Shown one piece after another: positions 1 through 6,953 of a stretch of DNA of 11,914 nt. The position numbers and the translations under genes were made by a program. The stretch spans positions 1 through 11,914 of the forward strand of contig JAKANV010000012.1 in the NCBI GenBank assembly GCA_021823605.1, given 5' to 3'. Every line of letters starts with the position of its first letter. Positions within the stretch are counted from its first letter, which is position 1. The notes under the pieces are model-generated. The model was not told where the DNA came from. It worked only from the letters and a program-made list of their open reading frames with translations, and ran no database searches. The stretch comes from a bacterium (lineage in GTDB: Bacteria > Patescibacteriota > CPR2 > UBA1875 > JAJYID01).

Positions 1-2
1 TG

Positions 3-1772
3 GTCATTGTGTTCTTTGCCCTGCAACAGAACAACAAGAAGCCGACCGATGTGCCGTTAAGCCAGGTTATTGAGCTATCGCAGACAGGGAAAATCCAGAA
101 AATAACGGTTGAGCCGGATGACCTGCTTGTGACTACTACTGATGGACAAGACCTTGTGTCCTTCATCGGCAGCTATACCGCGCAAGACCTGAAGGCGCTG
201 GGACTGAACACCAGTCCGCCGATTGTTTTCGATGTAAAGTCGTCCTCCGGTATCCCGTGGGGCACGATAATTTCCACCTTCCTGCCCGTCCTGCTCATCG
301 GCGCACTGTTCTTTTTCATCTTCCGGCAGGCGAGAGGCGCGAACAACCAGGCCATTAGTTTCGGGCGCAGCCGCGCCAGACTGTTCCCAGCCAACCGTCC
401 TACCATCACCTTTGATGACGTCGCCGGTGTGGAAGAAGCCAAACAGGAATTACATGAAGTAGTTGATTTCCTGAAGTCACGGGAGAAATTCCAGAGCCTT
501 GGCGCCCGCATTCCCAAGGGTGTCTTACTCATCGGCCCGCCCGGTACCGGCAAGACCCTGATGGCCCGTGCCGTCGCCGGTGAAGCCGGTGTGCCGTTCT
601 TCTCCATCAGCGGCAGCGAATTCGTCGAAATGTTCGTCGGCGTGGGCGCTTCCCGCGTGCGCGACCTGTTCGACCAGGCCAAGCGCAATGCCCCCTGCAT
701 CGTCTTCATTGATGAAATCGATGCCGTCGGTCGGCATCGCGGCGCCGGCTTGGGCGGCAGCCATGACGAGCGCGAACAGACATTGAACCAGATTCTGGTA
801 GAGATGGATGGCTTCGATACTAACACCACCGTCATTGTCCTGGCGGCCACCAACCGTCCCGACATTCTTGATCCGGCTTTGCTCCGTCCCGGCCGTTTCG
901 ACCGGCGCGTTATCCTTGACCTGCCGGACATCGCCGGGCGTGTTGCCATCCTCAAAGTCCACACCAAGGGCAAGCCGATTTCTCCGTCCGTCAATCTTGA
1001 TGTACTCGCCCGCCAGACGGTGGGCTTTAGCGGCGCTGACCTGTCCAACCTGGTCAATGAAGCAGCCATTTCTGCCGCCAGACAGGGTAAGGCCACCATC
1101 GACATGAAGGACATTGAAGATTCGATTGACAAAGTAATCGCGGGACCGGAGCGCAAGAGCCGCCGCATCAGCGCCAAGGAGCGTGAGGTCGTCGCCTATC
1201 ATGAATCGGGACATGCCCTCGTCGCCAAACTGTCTCCCAATGCTGACCCGCCGCGCAAGATTTCCATCATCTCCCGCGGCATGGCACTTGGTGTCACTTG
1301 GAGCCTTCCGAGAGAAGATTTGAAGCTTTTGACTAAGTCAAAAATCTACGATGAGATAACAATGGCTATGGGCGGTAGAGCAGCTGAGGAGCTAATTTTC
1401 AATGAAATTACAACCGGGGCTTCAAACGATATCGAGAAAGCAACAAAAATGGCCCGAAACATGGCTACAAGATATGGAATGAACAAAAAACTGGGGCCGC
1501 AGGTTTACGGCCACAGAGAAGAGCAGGTATTCTTGGGTAAAGAGTTAACCGAGCACGACAAAAATTATTCTGAGGAAACAGCAGCCATCATTGATGAAGA
1601 GACAAATAAAGCGATTATGGAATGCTATAATAAATCTTTAGATATTTTGAAGAAAAATCGTGTTAAACTTGATTTAGTGGCAAAGACCCTTGTCGAGAAA
1701 GAAACCATCGAAGGCGAAGACTTCGAAAAACTCATGAATAAAATAGACAAAGTAAACAAGAAAAGTGACTAA
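3..1772 (+). CDS. ftsH: FtsH, ATP-dependent membrane zinc metalloprotease (5'-truncated)
   Basis: FtsH is a membrane-anchored hexameric AAA+ protease that unfolds and degrades membrane and regulatory proteins. The frame is open to the window edge and enters with hydrophobic residues (VIVFFAL) that look like the end of the first membrane helix, so the GTG at 9 is probably internal. Counting from that GTG: second membrane helix about 86-105, Walker A GPPGTGKT 176-183, Walker B VFIDEID 232-238, second region of homology 279-299 with Arg293 and Arg296 as candidate Arg fingers, zinc motif HESGH 398-402, and third zinc ligand Asp474 in GASNDIEKAT. All catalytic elements are intact. The end overlaps murJ by 8 nt. 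Oddity: the DNA is GC-rich with GCC/GGC/CGC codons to about 1300, then abruptly AT-rich like the rest of the window. The family call is certain; whether this is one natural gene is not. Confidence 0.95.
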   Translation, partial: VIVFFALQQNNKKPTDVPLSQVIELSQTGKIQKITVEPDDLLVTTTDGQDLVSFIGSYTAQDLKALGLNTSPPIVFDVKSSSGIPWGTIISTFLPVLLIGALFFFIFRQARGANNQAISFGRSRARLFPANRPTITFDDVAGVEEAKQELHEVVDFLKSREKFQSLGARIPKGVLLIGPPGTGKTLMARAVAGEAGVPFFSISGSEFVEMFVGVGASRVRDLFDQAKRNAPCIVFIDEIDAVGRHRGAGLGGSHDEREQTLNQILVEMDGFDTNTTVIVLAATNRPDILDPALLRPGRFDRRVILDLPDIAGRVAILKVHTKGKPISPSVNLDVLARQTVGFSGADLSNLVNEAAISAARQGKATIDMKDIEDSIDKVIAGPERKSRRISAKEREVVAYHESGHALVAKLSPNADPPRKISIISRGMALGVTWSLPREDLKLLTKSKIYDEITMAMGGRAAEELIFNEITTGASNDIEKATKMARNMATRYGMNKKLGPQVYGHREEQVFLGKELTEHDKNYSEETAAIIDEETNKAIMECYNKSLDILKKNRVKLDLVAKTLVEKETIEGEDFEKLMNKIDKVNKKSD

Positions 1773-3384
1773 AGTAAGGAAATTCTTATACCTCATCTGG
1801 GACAAAAAACTGACCGTTTCTTCAGCAGCGGTCATTTTAGCGACCACCGGACTTGTCTCAAACATCCTCGGTCTTTTCAGGGAACGTCTCATTGCCGGAC
1901 ACTTCGGCGCATCCCATCAAACAGATATATTCTATGCATCCTTTAGAATTCCTGACTTAATCTTTAATCTACTGATACTTGGTGCTCTTTCAAGCGTCTT
2001 TATTCCTATCTTTGTAGAAAAGCTGACTAAAGACAAACAAAAAGAAGCCGAACATCTGGCAAATTCTTTTCTGAACTTCATCCTTATCTGCACAATCGTC
2101 TTTGGTATAGTCATGTTTATTCTCGCACCTAAACTAGTTCCTTTCCTGCTACCAGGATTTTTTAATAAAGACATAAACACTGACATCAACACTTACGAAA
2201 CTACTGTCAATATGGTCAGAATAATGCTTCTCTCCCCCATATTCTTTGCAATTTCCGGCATTTTCAGCGGCATCCTCAACTCTCACAAAAGATTCATTGC
2301 TTACTCACTGGCACCAATTGTTTACAACGTATCGATAATTCTATCTATGGTTTTTTTGGTTAATAAGATTAATCCTCAAATATACGCACCCGCAATCGGT
2401 GTCATAATCGGAGCATTTATGACTGCTGCGATACAACTGCCCTCAACATTTAGAACCGGGTGGAGATGGCGACCGATTATAGACTTTCGAAAGGGCGAGA
2501 TAGCACGAATGATAAAAATGATGGCACCGAGATCTTTAGCAATTGGTGCAAATCAAATAAACATCGTGGTAGACACTATAGTCCTATCCTTTTTCGTAGG
2601 AGGCATCAGTGTCTTTAACTATGCAAACAACATTCAAACCGTTCCAACAGTGATTTTTGGGATAGCAATAGCTACAGCGATCTTCCCTGCGCTTTCGGAA
2701 AGTCACGCCAAAAAAGACATGGACGGGTTTATGAGCCAATTCTCCTGGAGCGCCAGAAGGATTCTCTTTTTCATGATTCCTGCCACTGTAGGCATTATAG
2801 TTTTAAGAGCACAAATAATCCGTTTGGTTTTCGGAACGGGTAACTTCGACTGGGAAGCAACTTACTGGACTACTAAGGCTCTGCTCTTCTTCGCTTTTGG
2901 CCTCGTCGCCCAAGGTTTAATACCTCTTCTAAACAGGGCCTTCTATGCCATCCAGGATACAAAGACACCGTTTTATATAGCCGTCATAGTAATGGTGGTA
3001 AACGCCGTCCTTTCTATTACACTTCCTTTCATTCCTGCCCTAGGCCTCGGCATGGCAGGAGTAGCACTGGCATTTTCTTTAGCAGGAATCGTTTGGGCTA
3101 TTCTTTTATCAATCTGGCTTCATGAAAAGGTCGGCATTTTGGATTTCAACCACAAAATATTTGAGTCCACGACTAGACTAATCATCGCCTCAGTTTTCAT
3201 GGGAATTGTCGTTCATTATTCCTTATATCTCTTTGACCTCATCGCAAATACCCAAAAAGTTGCGGGTCTTTTCTTGCAAACAACCGGTGCGGTAGCTTTG
3301 GGCGGGATATGCTACCTCTTCCTAGTCTGGCTTTTCAAATGTGAAGAAATAAACTTCGTTCTTCAAAAAGTCAAAAGGAAATAA
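1765..3384 (+). CDS. murJ: MurJ/MviN-family lipid II flippase
   Basis: A polytopic membrane protein of 539 residues, in the usual range for MurJ, which moves the lipid-linked peptidoglycan precursor (lipid II) across the cytoplasmic membrane. The N-terminus carries the family signature: a first helix, then GLFRERLIAGHFG (Arg39, Arg41), TDIFYASFRIPDL (Asp54, Arg61) and GALSSVFIPIF. These match in order the charged residues of E. coli MurJ known to be needed for function. The rest is a long series of hydrophobic segments, consistent with the 14-helix MOP fold, including SARRILFFMIPATVG and the C-terminal pairs. The start is a GTG overlapping the ftsH stop by 8 nt, which suggests translational coupling; no strong Shine-Dalgarno sequence precedes it, and no ATG lies in frame close by. 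Codon use is AT-rich, like the downstream end of ftsH and unlike its first two thirds. Confidence 0.95.
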   Translation: MTKVRKFLYLIWDKKLTVSSAAVILATTGLVSNILGLFRERLIAGHFGASHQTDIFYASFRIPDLIFNLLILGALSSVFIPIFVEKLTKDKQKEAEHLANSFLNFILICTIVFGIVMFILAPKLVPFLLPGFFNKDINTDINTYETTVNMVRIMLLSPIFFAISGIFSGILNSHKRFIAYSLAPIVYNVSIILSMVFLVNKINPQIYAPAIGVIIGAFMTAAIQLPSTFRTGWRWRPIIDFRKGEIARMIKMMAPRSLAIGANQINIVVDTIVLSFFVGGISVFNYANNIQTVPTVIFGIAIATAIFPALSESHAKKDMDGFMSQFSWSARRILFFMIPATVGIIVLRAQIIRLVFGTGNFDWEATYWTTKALLFFAFGLVAQGLIPLLNRAFYAIQDTKTPFYIAVIVMVVNAVLSITLPFIPALGLGMAGVALAFSLAGIVWAILLSIWLHEKVGILDFNHKIFESTTRLIIASVFMGIVVHYSLYLFDLIANTQKVAGLFLQTTGAVALGGICYLFLVWLFKCEEINFVLQKVKRK

Positions 3385-3389
3385 AAGTT

Positions 3390-3417
3390 TTGACAAAGTT
3401 CTAATTTCTTTTAGAAT
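3390..3417 (+). promoter_or_regulatory. Sigma70-type promoter after murJ
   Basis: TTGACA (3390-3395), a 16-nt spacer and TAGAAT (3412-3417) form a near-consensus promoter starting 6 nt after the murJ stop codon. The expected transcription start is near 3424, at the base of the hairpin described next. The receiver gene promoter at 5572-5599 has the same layout (TTGATA, 16 nt, TAGAAT). Confidence 0.65.
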
Positions 3418-3423
3418 AGTAAG

Positions 3424-3487
3424 GGTTTAATTTACCTCCTGAACCTTGACCTCTCGAAGAAAGGAGCAGATTTTGGTAAGTTAAATC
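3424..3487 (+). promoter_or_regulatory. Leader hairpin that can sequester a Shine-Dalgarno sequence
   Basis: Positions 3424-3436 pair with 3475-3487 in a 13-bp stem that includes two G-U pairs. Inside it, TCCT (3437-3440) can pair with AGGA (3462-3465), which is part of the only good Shine-Dalgarno sequence in the gap, AAGGAG (3461-3466). The hairpin starts at the predicted transcription start, as expected for a structured 5' leader. Pairing is read directly from the sequence; a regulatory role (thermosensor, riboswitch or protein site) is inference, and no known riboswitch class was recognised. Confidence 0.4.
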
Positions 3488-3648
3488 GCAAGGTAACAAG
3501 AGCAGAAAAAGCCGGGATTGATCTAGGTGAAACCATTGTTGAAATGGCGCATCTAATGTATCAAAATAACACCGCAAAAAATTTCTATAAAGGTCTTATG
3601 AACGTTCTCGAAGAAGAGGCTATAAGAAGAAAGATCCAGAATCCATAA
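3473..3648 (+). CDS. Small unrecognised ORF without a usable in-frame start (possibly frameshifted)
   Basis: The frame with codons at 3475, 3478 and so on is open from 3415 to the TAA at 3646 and reads like a real helical protein: segments such as KVTRAEKAGIDLGETIVEMA, NFYKGLMNVLEEEA and RRKIQNP. No ATG, GTG or TTG occurs in that frame before the ATG at 3544, which has no ribosome binding site and would leave only 34 codons. A good AAGGAG lies at 3461-3466, 6 nt before a TTG at 3473, but that TTG is out of frame and meets a stop after three codons. One extra G after the TTG would join it to the long frame. The gene may be decayed by a 1-nt loss, affected by a sequencing error, or use an unusual start (CTG 3439, ATT 3430). 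It lies behind its own promoter and before a terminator, so it forms a separate unit. Function unknown. Confidence 0.35.
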
Positions 3649-3684
3649 ATTAACAACCTAAATATACTTTACTAACGGGAGTTT

Positions 3685-3725
3685 GCGTCGATGTTGCCTT
3701 ATGTAACAACGACGCTTTCCTTTTT
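3685..3725 (+). terminator. Rho-independent terminator upstream of lepA
   Basis: GCGTCG, one mismatched A, TGTT (3685-3695), then a 9-nt loop, then AACA, A, CGACGC (3705-3715), followed by a T-rich tract TTTCCTTTTT (3716-3725). It closes the small unit that begins at the 3390 promoter and separates it from lepA. Confidence 0.75.
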
Positions 3726-3747
3726 ACTCGATTAAACTTCTCTTTTT

Positions 3748-3764
3748 TGGTATAATTTATACTC
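3748..3764 (+). promoter_or_regulatory. Extended -10 promoter giving a near-leaderless lepA mRNA
   Basis: TGG followed by TATAAT (3751-3756) is an extended -10 element only 8 nt before the lepA ATG, so the transcript should begin at or within a few bases of the start codon. No Shine-Dalgarno sequence precedes the ATG, and the -35 region is weak. Confidence 0.6.
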
Positions 3765-5543
3765 ATGAATCAAGAAAATATACGTAATTTTTGCATTATC
3801 GCGCATATCGACCATGGTAAATCCACATTGGCCGATCGTTTTTTGGAGTTAACCGGAACTATTCAAAAACGTGATATGAAAAAACAGATATTAGATACTA
3901 TGGAACTGGAACAGGAACGAGGCATCACCATCAAACTCCAACCTGCCAGGATGGAATGGAACGGACATGTCCTTAACTTAATCGATACACCGGGTCATGT
4001 AGACTTCTCCTATGAAGTTTCAAGGTCTCTATCTGCTGTTGAAGGGGCAATCCTTGTCGTCGACGCTTCTCAAGGCATTGAGGCCCAGACATTAACAACG
4101 TTGACCATGGCTATCGACCAGGGGCTTGCGATAATTCCTGTTATTAACAAAATCGACCTTCCTCATGCAGAACCGGAAAAAGTAACAAGAGAAATCGTAG
4201 ACCTGCTCGGCATCAAAGAAGAAGAGATAATTCTTGCTTCCGGCAAAACCGGTGAAGGAGTAAAAGAAGTTTTGGATGCAGTCGTAGACAATATTCCTGC
4301 GCCAACCGGTAATGTCGATGGCAATCCCAGAGCTTTGATTTTCGACTCCTTTTTTGACAGCTACAAAGGCGTTATTACTTACATCAGGGTCTTTGACGGA
4401 AACTTTAAGAAAGGCGAGAAAATAAAAATGATGGCTGCAGGCTCAGAAGGTGAAGCTATCGACATTGGTTATCTAAAGCCCGACTTTGTTTCCAGAGAAA
4501 ATCTGGAAACAGGTGAAATCGGCTATATCGTGACAGGTTTAAAGAATATTTCAGAAGCGAGAGTCGGTGACACCATAACCTCTCCGACTAGCCCTGCCAA
4601 GGAGCCTCTTCCCGGATACAAAAAAGTGATGCCTTTTGTTTTCACCGGTCTTTTTACTACTTCCGGCGAAGACTTTCAGATACTTAGAGATGCGCTCTCT
4701 AAACTCCAATTGTCTGACTCGGCTCTTGTCTATGAACCGGAAAATTCTGTTTCTTTGGGTTTTGGTTTCCGTTGCGGATTCTTAGGACTTCTGCATATGG
4801 AAATTGTAAAAGAAAGACTGGAAAGAGAATTTGGGCTAAATTTGATAATTACAACTCCAAGCGTTTCATACGAAATAGAAAAAACAAGCGGAGAAGCGTT
4901 TTTGATTAAAAGTCCGGCCGACATGCCTGACCGCGCTGAAATAAGGGAAATTTGCGAACCGTGGCTGAAACTTGAAGTCGTGACCCCGAAAGATTATCTC
5001 GGAAAAATAATGGAAATCACGCAGAAAAAACGCGGGGTTATGAAAAATATAAGTTATCTGGAAGAAAATACCGCGCTTATCACTTTTGAAGCGCCTCTAT
5101 CGACAATTGTTACAGACTACTATGACGATTTAAAAAGCGTTTCCTCCGGCTATGCTTCTATGAGCTACGAAATGATTGGATTTCGGGCTTCTGACCTTAT
5201 TAAACTGGACATTTTAATCTCCGGAGAACCGGCAGACACTCTCTCAACGATTATCCATAGGGATGAAGCCCACACCCAGGGACAAAAAATAGTTACGAAG
5301 TTAAAAGAGCTGATTCCAAAACAGAACTTTAAGATTACCCTCCAAGCCGCAATTGGCGGGAAAATCGTCGCCCGCGAAGATATATCTCCATTTCGAAAAG
5401 ATGTCACTGCCAAACTCTATGGCGGAGATATTACAAGAAAAAGAAAACTGCTCGAGAAACAGAAAAAAGGCAAACAGAAAATGAAAAATATTGGTCGAGT
5501 CGCAATCCCTTCTGACGTTTTTGTAAAACTGCTAAAGAAATAA
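3765..5543 (+). CDS. lepA: Elongation factor 4 (LepA), translational GTPase
   Basis: LepA/EF4 is a ribosome-associated GTPase related to EF-G, implicated in back-translocation and in ribosome assembly or initiation efficiency. At 592 residues it is full length for the family (about 600). The GTPase motifs are intact: G1 AHIDHGKST 13-21, G2 RGITIK 52-57, G3 DTPGH 74-78 with the catalytic-type His78, G4 NKID 128-131, and the G5 region ASGKTGEGV from 158. Later EF-G-like domains follow, including GFGFRCGFLGLLHMEIVKER, and the C-terminus has the basic LepA-type stretch KRKLLEKQKKGKQKMKNIG. The ATG sits 8 nt after a TATAAT box, with no Shine-Dalgarno sequence, so translation is probably leaderless. 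No terminator is visible before the next gene, whose own promoter begins 28 nt downstream. Confidence 0.97.
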   Translation: MNQENIRNFCIIAHIDHGKSTLADRFLELTGTIQKRDMKKQILDTMELEQERGITIKLQPARMEWNGHVLNLIDTPGHVDFSYEVSRSLSAVEGAILVVDASQGIEAQTLTTLTMAIDQGLAIIPVINKIDLPHAEPEKVTREIVDLLGIKEEEIILASGKTGEGVKEVLDAVVDNIPAPTGNVDGNPRALIFDSFFDSYKGVITYIRVFDGNFKKGEKIKMMAAGSEGEAIDIGYLKPDFVSRENLETGEIGYIVTGLKNISEARVGDTITSPTSPAKEPLPGYKKVMPFVFTGLFTTSGEDFQILRDALSKLQLSDSALVYEPENSVSLGFGFRCGFLGLLHMEIVKERLEREFGLNLIITTPSVSYEIEKTSGEAFLIKSPADMPDRAEIREICEPWLKLEVVTPKDYLGKIMEITQKKRGVMKNISYLEENTALITFEAPLSTIVTDYYDDLKSVSSGYASMSYEMIGFRASDLIKLDILISGEPADTLSTIIHRDEAHTQGQKIVTKLKELIPKQNFKITLQAAIGGKIVAREDISPFRKDVTAKLYGGDITRKRKLLEKQKKGKQKMKNIGRVAIPSDVFVKLLKK

Positions 5544-5571
5544 CCGGACTCAAAACTCATGCAAAATTCCA

Positions 5572-5599
5572 TTGATATTTACTGCTTATATGCTAGAAT
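5572..5599 (+). promoter_or_regulatory. Promoter of the receiver-domain gene
   Basis: TTGATA (5572-5577), a 16-nt spacer and TAGAAT (5594-5599) preceded by TGC, an extended -10. The start of transcription is expected near 5606. A Shine-Dalgarno GGAG (5621-5624) then precedes the ATG by 6 nt. Confidence 0.6.
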
Positions 5600-5630
5600 T
5601 ATTAAGAAGTTTGAATAAACGGAGAAACAC

Positions 5631-6002
5631 ATGTCAAAAGTATTAATAGTCGGACCAGACAGAGCTACAATAAAACTTTATCAGGCAGCTATCTCTTTCC
5701 AGGGGCTAGAAACTATTACAGCTCCTAGCGCTCAAGAAGCAATAGAAATGGTGAGCGAGCATAAGCCAAGCCTAATCTTACTGGATATCACAACTCCAGA
5801 TTTGAAAGATATAAACCTTATAAAAGCAATTCAGGAAAAAGACAATGTTCCCCTGATAATCGTTGCTGACATTAAGAAAAACCACGCTTTGAGCGAACAT
5901 TCCATAGAAGGGGTTTGCGAATATCTGCCTAAATCAGAAACCTCAGTCGGAGATATTATCAAAGAAGTCCGAAAAGTTATCGGCGAAGGCGAGAAAAAAT
6001 AA
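5631..6002 (+). CDS. Single-domain response-regulator receiver protein
   Basis: A 123-residue protein made only of a CheY-like receiver domain with no DNA-binding or enzymatic output domain. Such proteins accept phosphate from a histidine kinase and act through protein-protein contacts. The strand order fits: KVLIVGPD (Asp10 near the metal site), phospho-acceptor Asp52 in LILLDITTPDL, and Lys101 in EYLPKSE. Some switch positions are degenerate. Only one acidic residue is seen after strand 1, where two are usual; the Thr/Ser after strand 4 appears to be Ala79 (IIVADI); and the Pro usually following the conserved Lys is Ser. Phosphorylation is therefore possible but altered signalling is likely. 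It has its own promoter and an intrinsic terminator directly after it, so it is probably monocistronic. No kinase gene is visible nearby. The family is sure, the signalling state is not. Confidence 0.85.
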   Translation: MSKVLIVGPDRATIKLYQAAISFQGLETITAPSAQEAIEMVSEHKPSLILLDITTPDLKDINLIKAIQEKDNVPLIIVADIKKNHALSEHSIEGVCEYLPKSETSVGDIIKEVRKVIGEGEKK

Positions 6003-6025
6003 CTTCTCCATAAAACTTGATAAAT

Positions 6026-6505
6026 TTAAACACCCTTCGGGGTGTTTTTTGTTATAAGCCAAGAGTTGCGACCATACCCTTTAGTCTTAATCAAGGCATA
6101 TCGACCAATAAGCTTTTTACCGCTTAGAACAATCTCAATGACTTTTTCATCCCGTTTTATGAGCTCATATTCTCCTGAATCCCAGATTTTGACCGTCCCA
6201 GCACCATAACTTCCCTCGGGTATAACTCCTTCAAAATCAATATAATCAACTGGATGATCTTCGACTTCTACGGCCAACTTTTTGTCACCAATACTTTGGG
6301 GTAAGCCCTTCGGCACAGCCCAGCTTTTTAAAACTATTGAACCAGAATCTATCGCTTCAGTCATTTCAAGCCGGAAATCCCAATGAAGCTGGGAAGCATG
6401 ATGCTCTTGCACCACAAACCGGTTCAAACTTTCTTTCGGTTCCTTTGCCCCCGGTTCAGAAGTTTTTTTGAAATCTCTTTTCTCTTGATATTTTTCTAAG
6501 GCCAT
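6026..6505 (-). CDS. Stand-alone LigD-type 3'-phosphoesterase (PE) domain protein
   Basis: A 159-residue protein corresponding to the phosphoesterase domain that sits at the N-terminus of the bacterial non-homologous end-joining ligase LigD. This domain trims 3'-phosphates and 3'-terminal ribonucleotides at DNA ends in a metal-dependent way, preparing 3'-OH ends. The signature residues are present: Arg10 in KRDF, His36 in VQEHHAS, His41, Asp43 and Arg45 in QLHWDFRLE, then VEVEDHP (His84) and the conserved IPEGSYGAG. No ligase or polymerase domain follows, and no Ku gene is in the window. Stand-alone PE proteins are known in archaea and bacteria. The ATG lies 6 nt after a TAAGAT box, so the mRNA may be leaderless. 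It follows the thioredoxin-like gene by 51 nt, and its last codons form the hairpin of the opposing terminator. Confidence 0.85.
   Translation of the reverse strand: MALEKYQEKRDFKKTSEPGAKEPKESLNRFVVQEHHASQLHWDFRLEMTEAIDSGSIVLKSWAVPKGLPQSIGDKKLAVEVEDHPVDYIDFEGVIPEGSYGAGTVKIWDSGEYELIKRDEKVIEIVLSGKKLIGRYALIKTKGYGRNSWLITKNTPKGV
6031..6050 (+). terminator. Intrinsic terminator shared with the end of the converging gene
   Basis: CACCC (6031-6035), loop TTCG, GGGTG (6040-6044), then six T (6045-6050). It ends the + strand receiver transcript. On the - strand the same bases encode the last residues (TPKGV) of the phosphoesterase gene, which stops at 6026. Confidence 0.85.
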
Positions 6506-6511
6506 AAAATC

Positions 6512-6520
6512 ATCTTACCA
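6512..6520 (-). promoter_or_regulatory. Extended -10 element directly upstream of the PE gene
   Basis: On the - strand, TGG plus TAAGAT (6517 to 6512) lies 6 nt before the ATG at 6505, the distance expected when transcription starts on the A of the start codon. No convincing -35 or Shine-Dalgarno sequence is seen. Confidence 0.4.
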
Positions 6521-6556
6521 TCAAACGGACGAGATTCATTGTTTAACTACACTAAA

Positions 6557-6952
6557 CTATTTATGAGCTTCTAGCCACTTTTTCAAAGGCTCTTTTTCCT
6601 GAAAACCTTTTAATCTTTGGCCGTCTTTTTGCGAGAGAAACTCAGGAGTGCCTTCAATGTTGTACTGTTTGGCATAATCAGGATGGTCTAAAATATTCAT
6701 CGGCTTAACCAGTAATCCTCCTTTGGCAAGATCAGTTAAAATCGGTTTTTCCTGAAGACAGTGGGAGCAATTGGGCGAATAAAAATACATGACAACTGCA
6801 TTCTCATCGAAATATGGCTCATTTTCATTATTTGTTGCGTTATTTTGTCCGGCAATTTGGGTTGAAGAATTATTCATTTTAAGATACCCTATCACACCTA
6901 TAAATCCAATGACCAAAATGCCTATTACAATATATGGAACTAACTTTTTCAT
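6557..6952 (-). CDS. Membrane-anchored thioredoxin-like protein
   Basis: A 131-residue protein with an N-terminal membrane anchor (about residues 5-24, after MKK), a polar Asn/Ser-rich linker to about 45, and a thioredoxin fold outside the membrane. The redox motif is CSHC (Cys62, Cys65) in YFYSPNCSHCLQEKP; the cis-proline is Pro103 in EGTPEF. It likely receives reducing equivalents from the CcdA-like protein encoded just upstream and reduces, or isomerises, disulfides of exported proteins; no cytochrome c gene is visible. The two genes are separated by one base (TAA, A, ATG), so they are surely co-expressed. Direction of electron flow and substrate are inferred. It could instead act as an oxidase-side thiol carrier. 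Confidence 0.85.
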   Translation of the reverse strand: MKKLVPYIVIGILVIGFIGVIGYLKMNNSSTQIAGQNNATNNENEPYFDENAVVMYFYSPNCSHCLQEKPILTDLAKGGLLVKPMNILDHPDYAKQYNIEGTPEFLSQKDGQRLKGFQEKEPLKKWLEAHK

Positions 6953-6953
6953 T

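Noticed and set aside
173..1214. Long antisense ORFs (334 and 229 codons) and short same-strand ORFs within ftsH
   Set aside because: They lie opposite or out of frame with strongly conserved ftsH motifs and are explained by GC-rich codon bias; their translations show no domain-like features.
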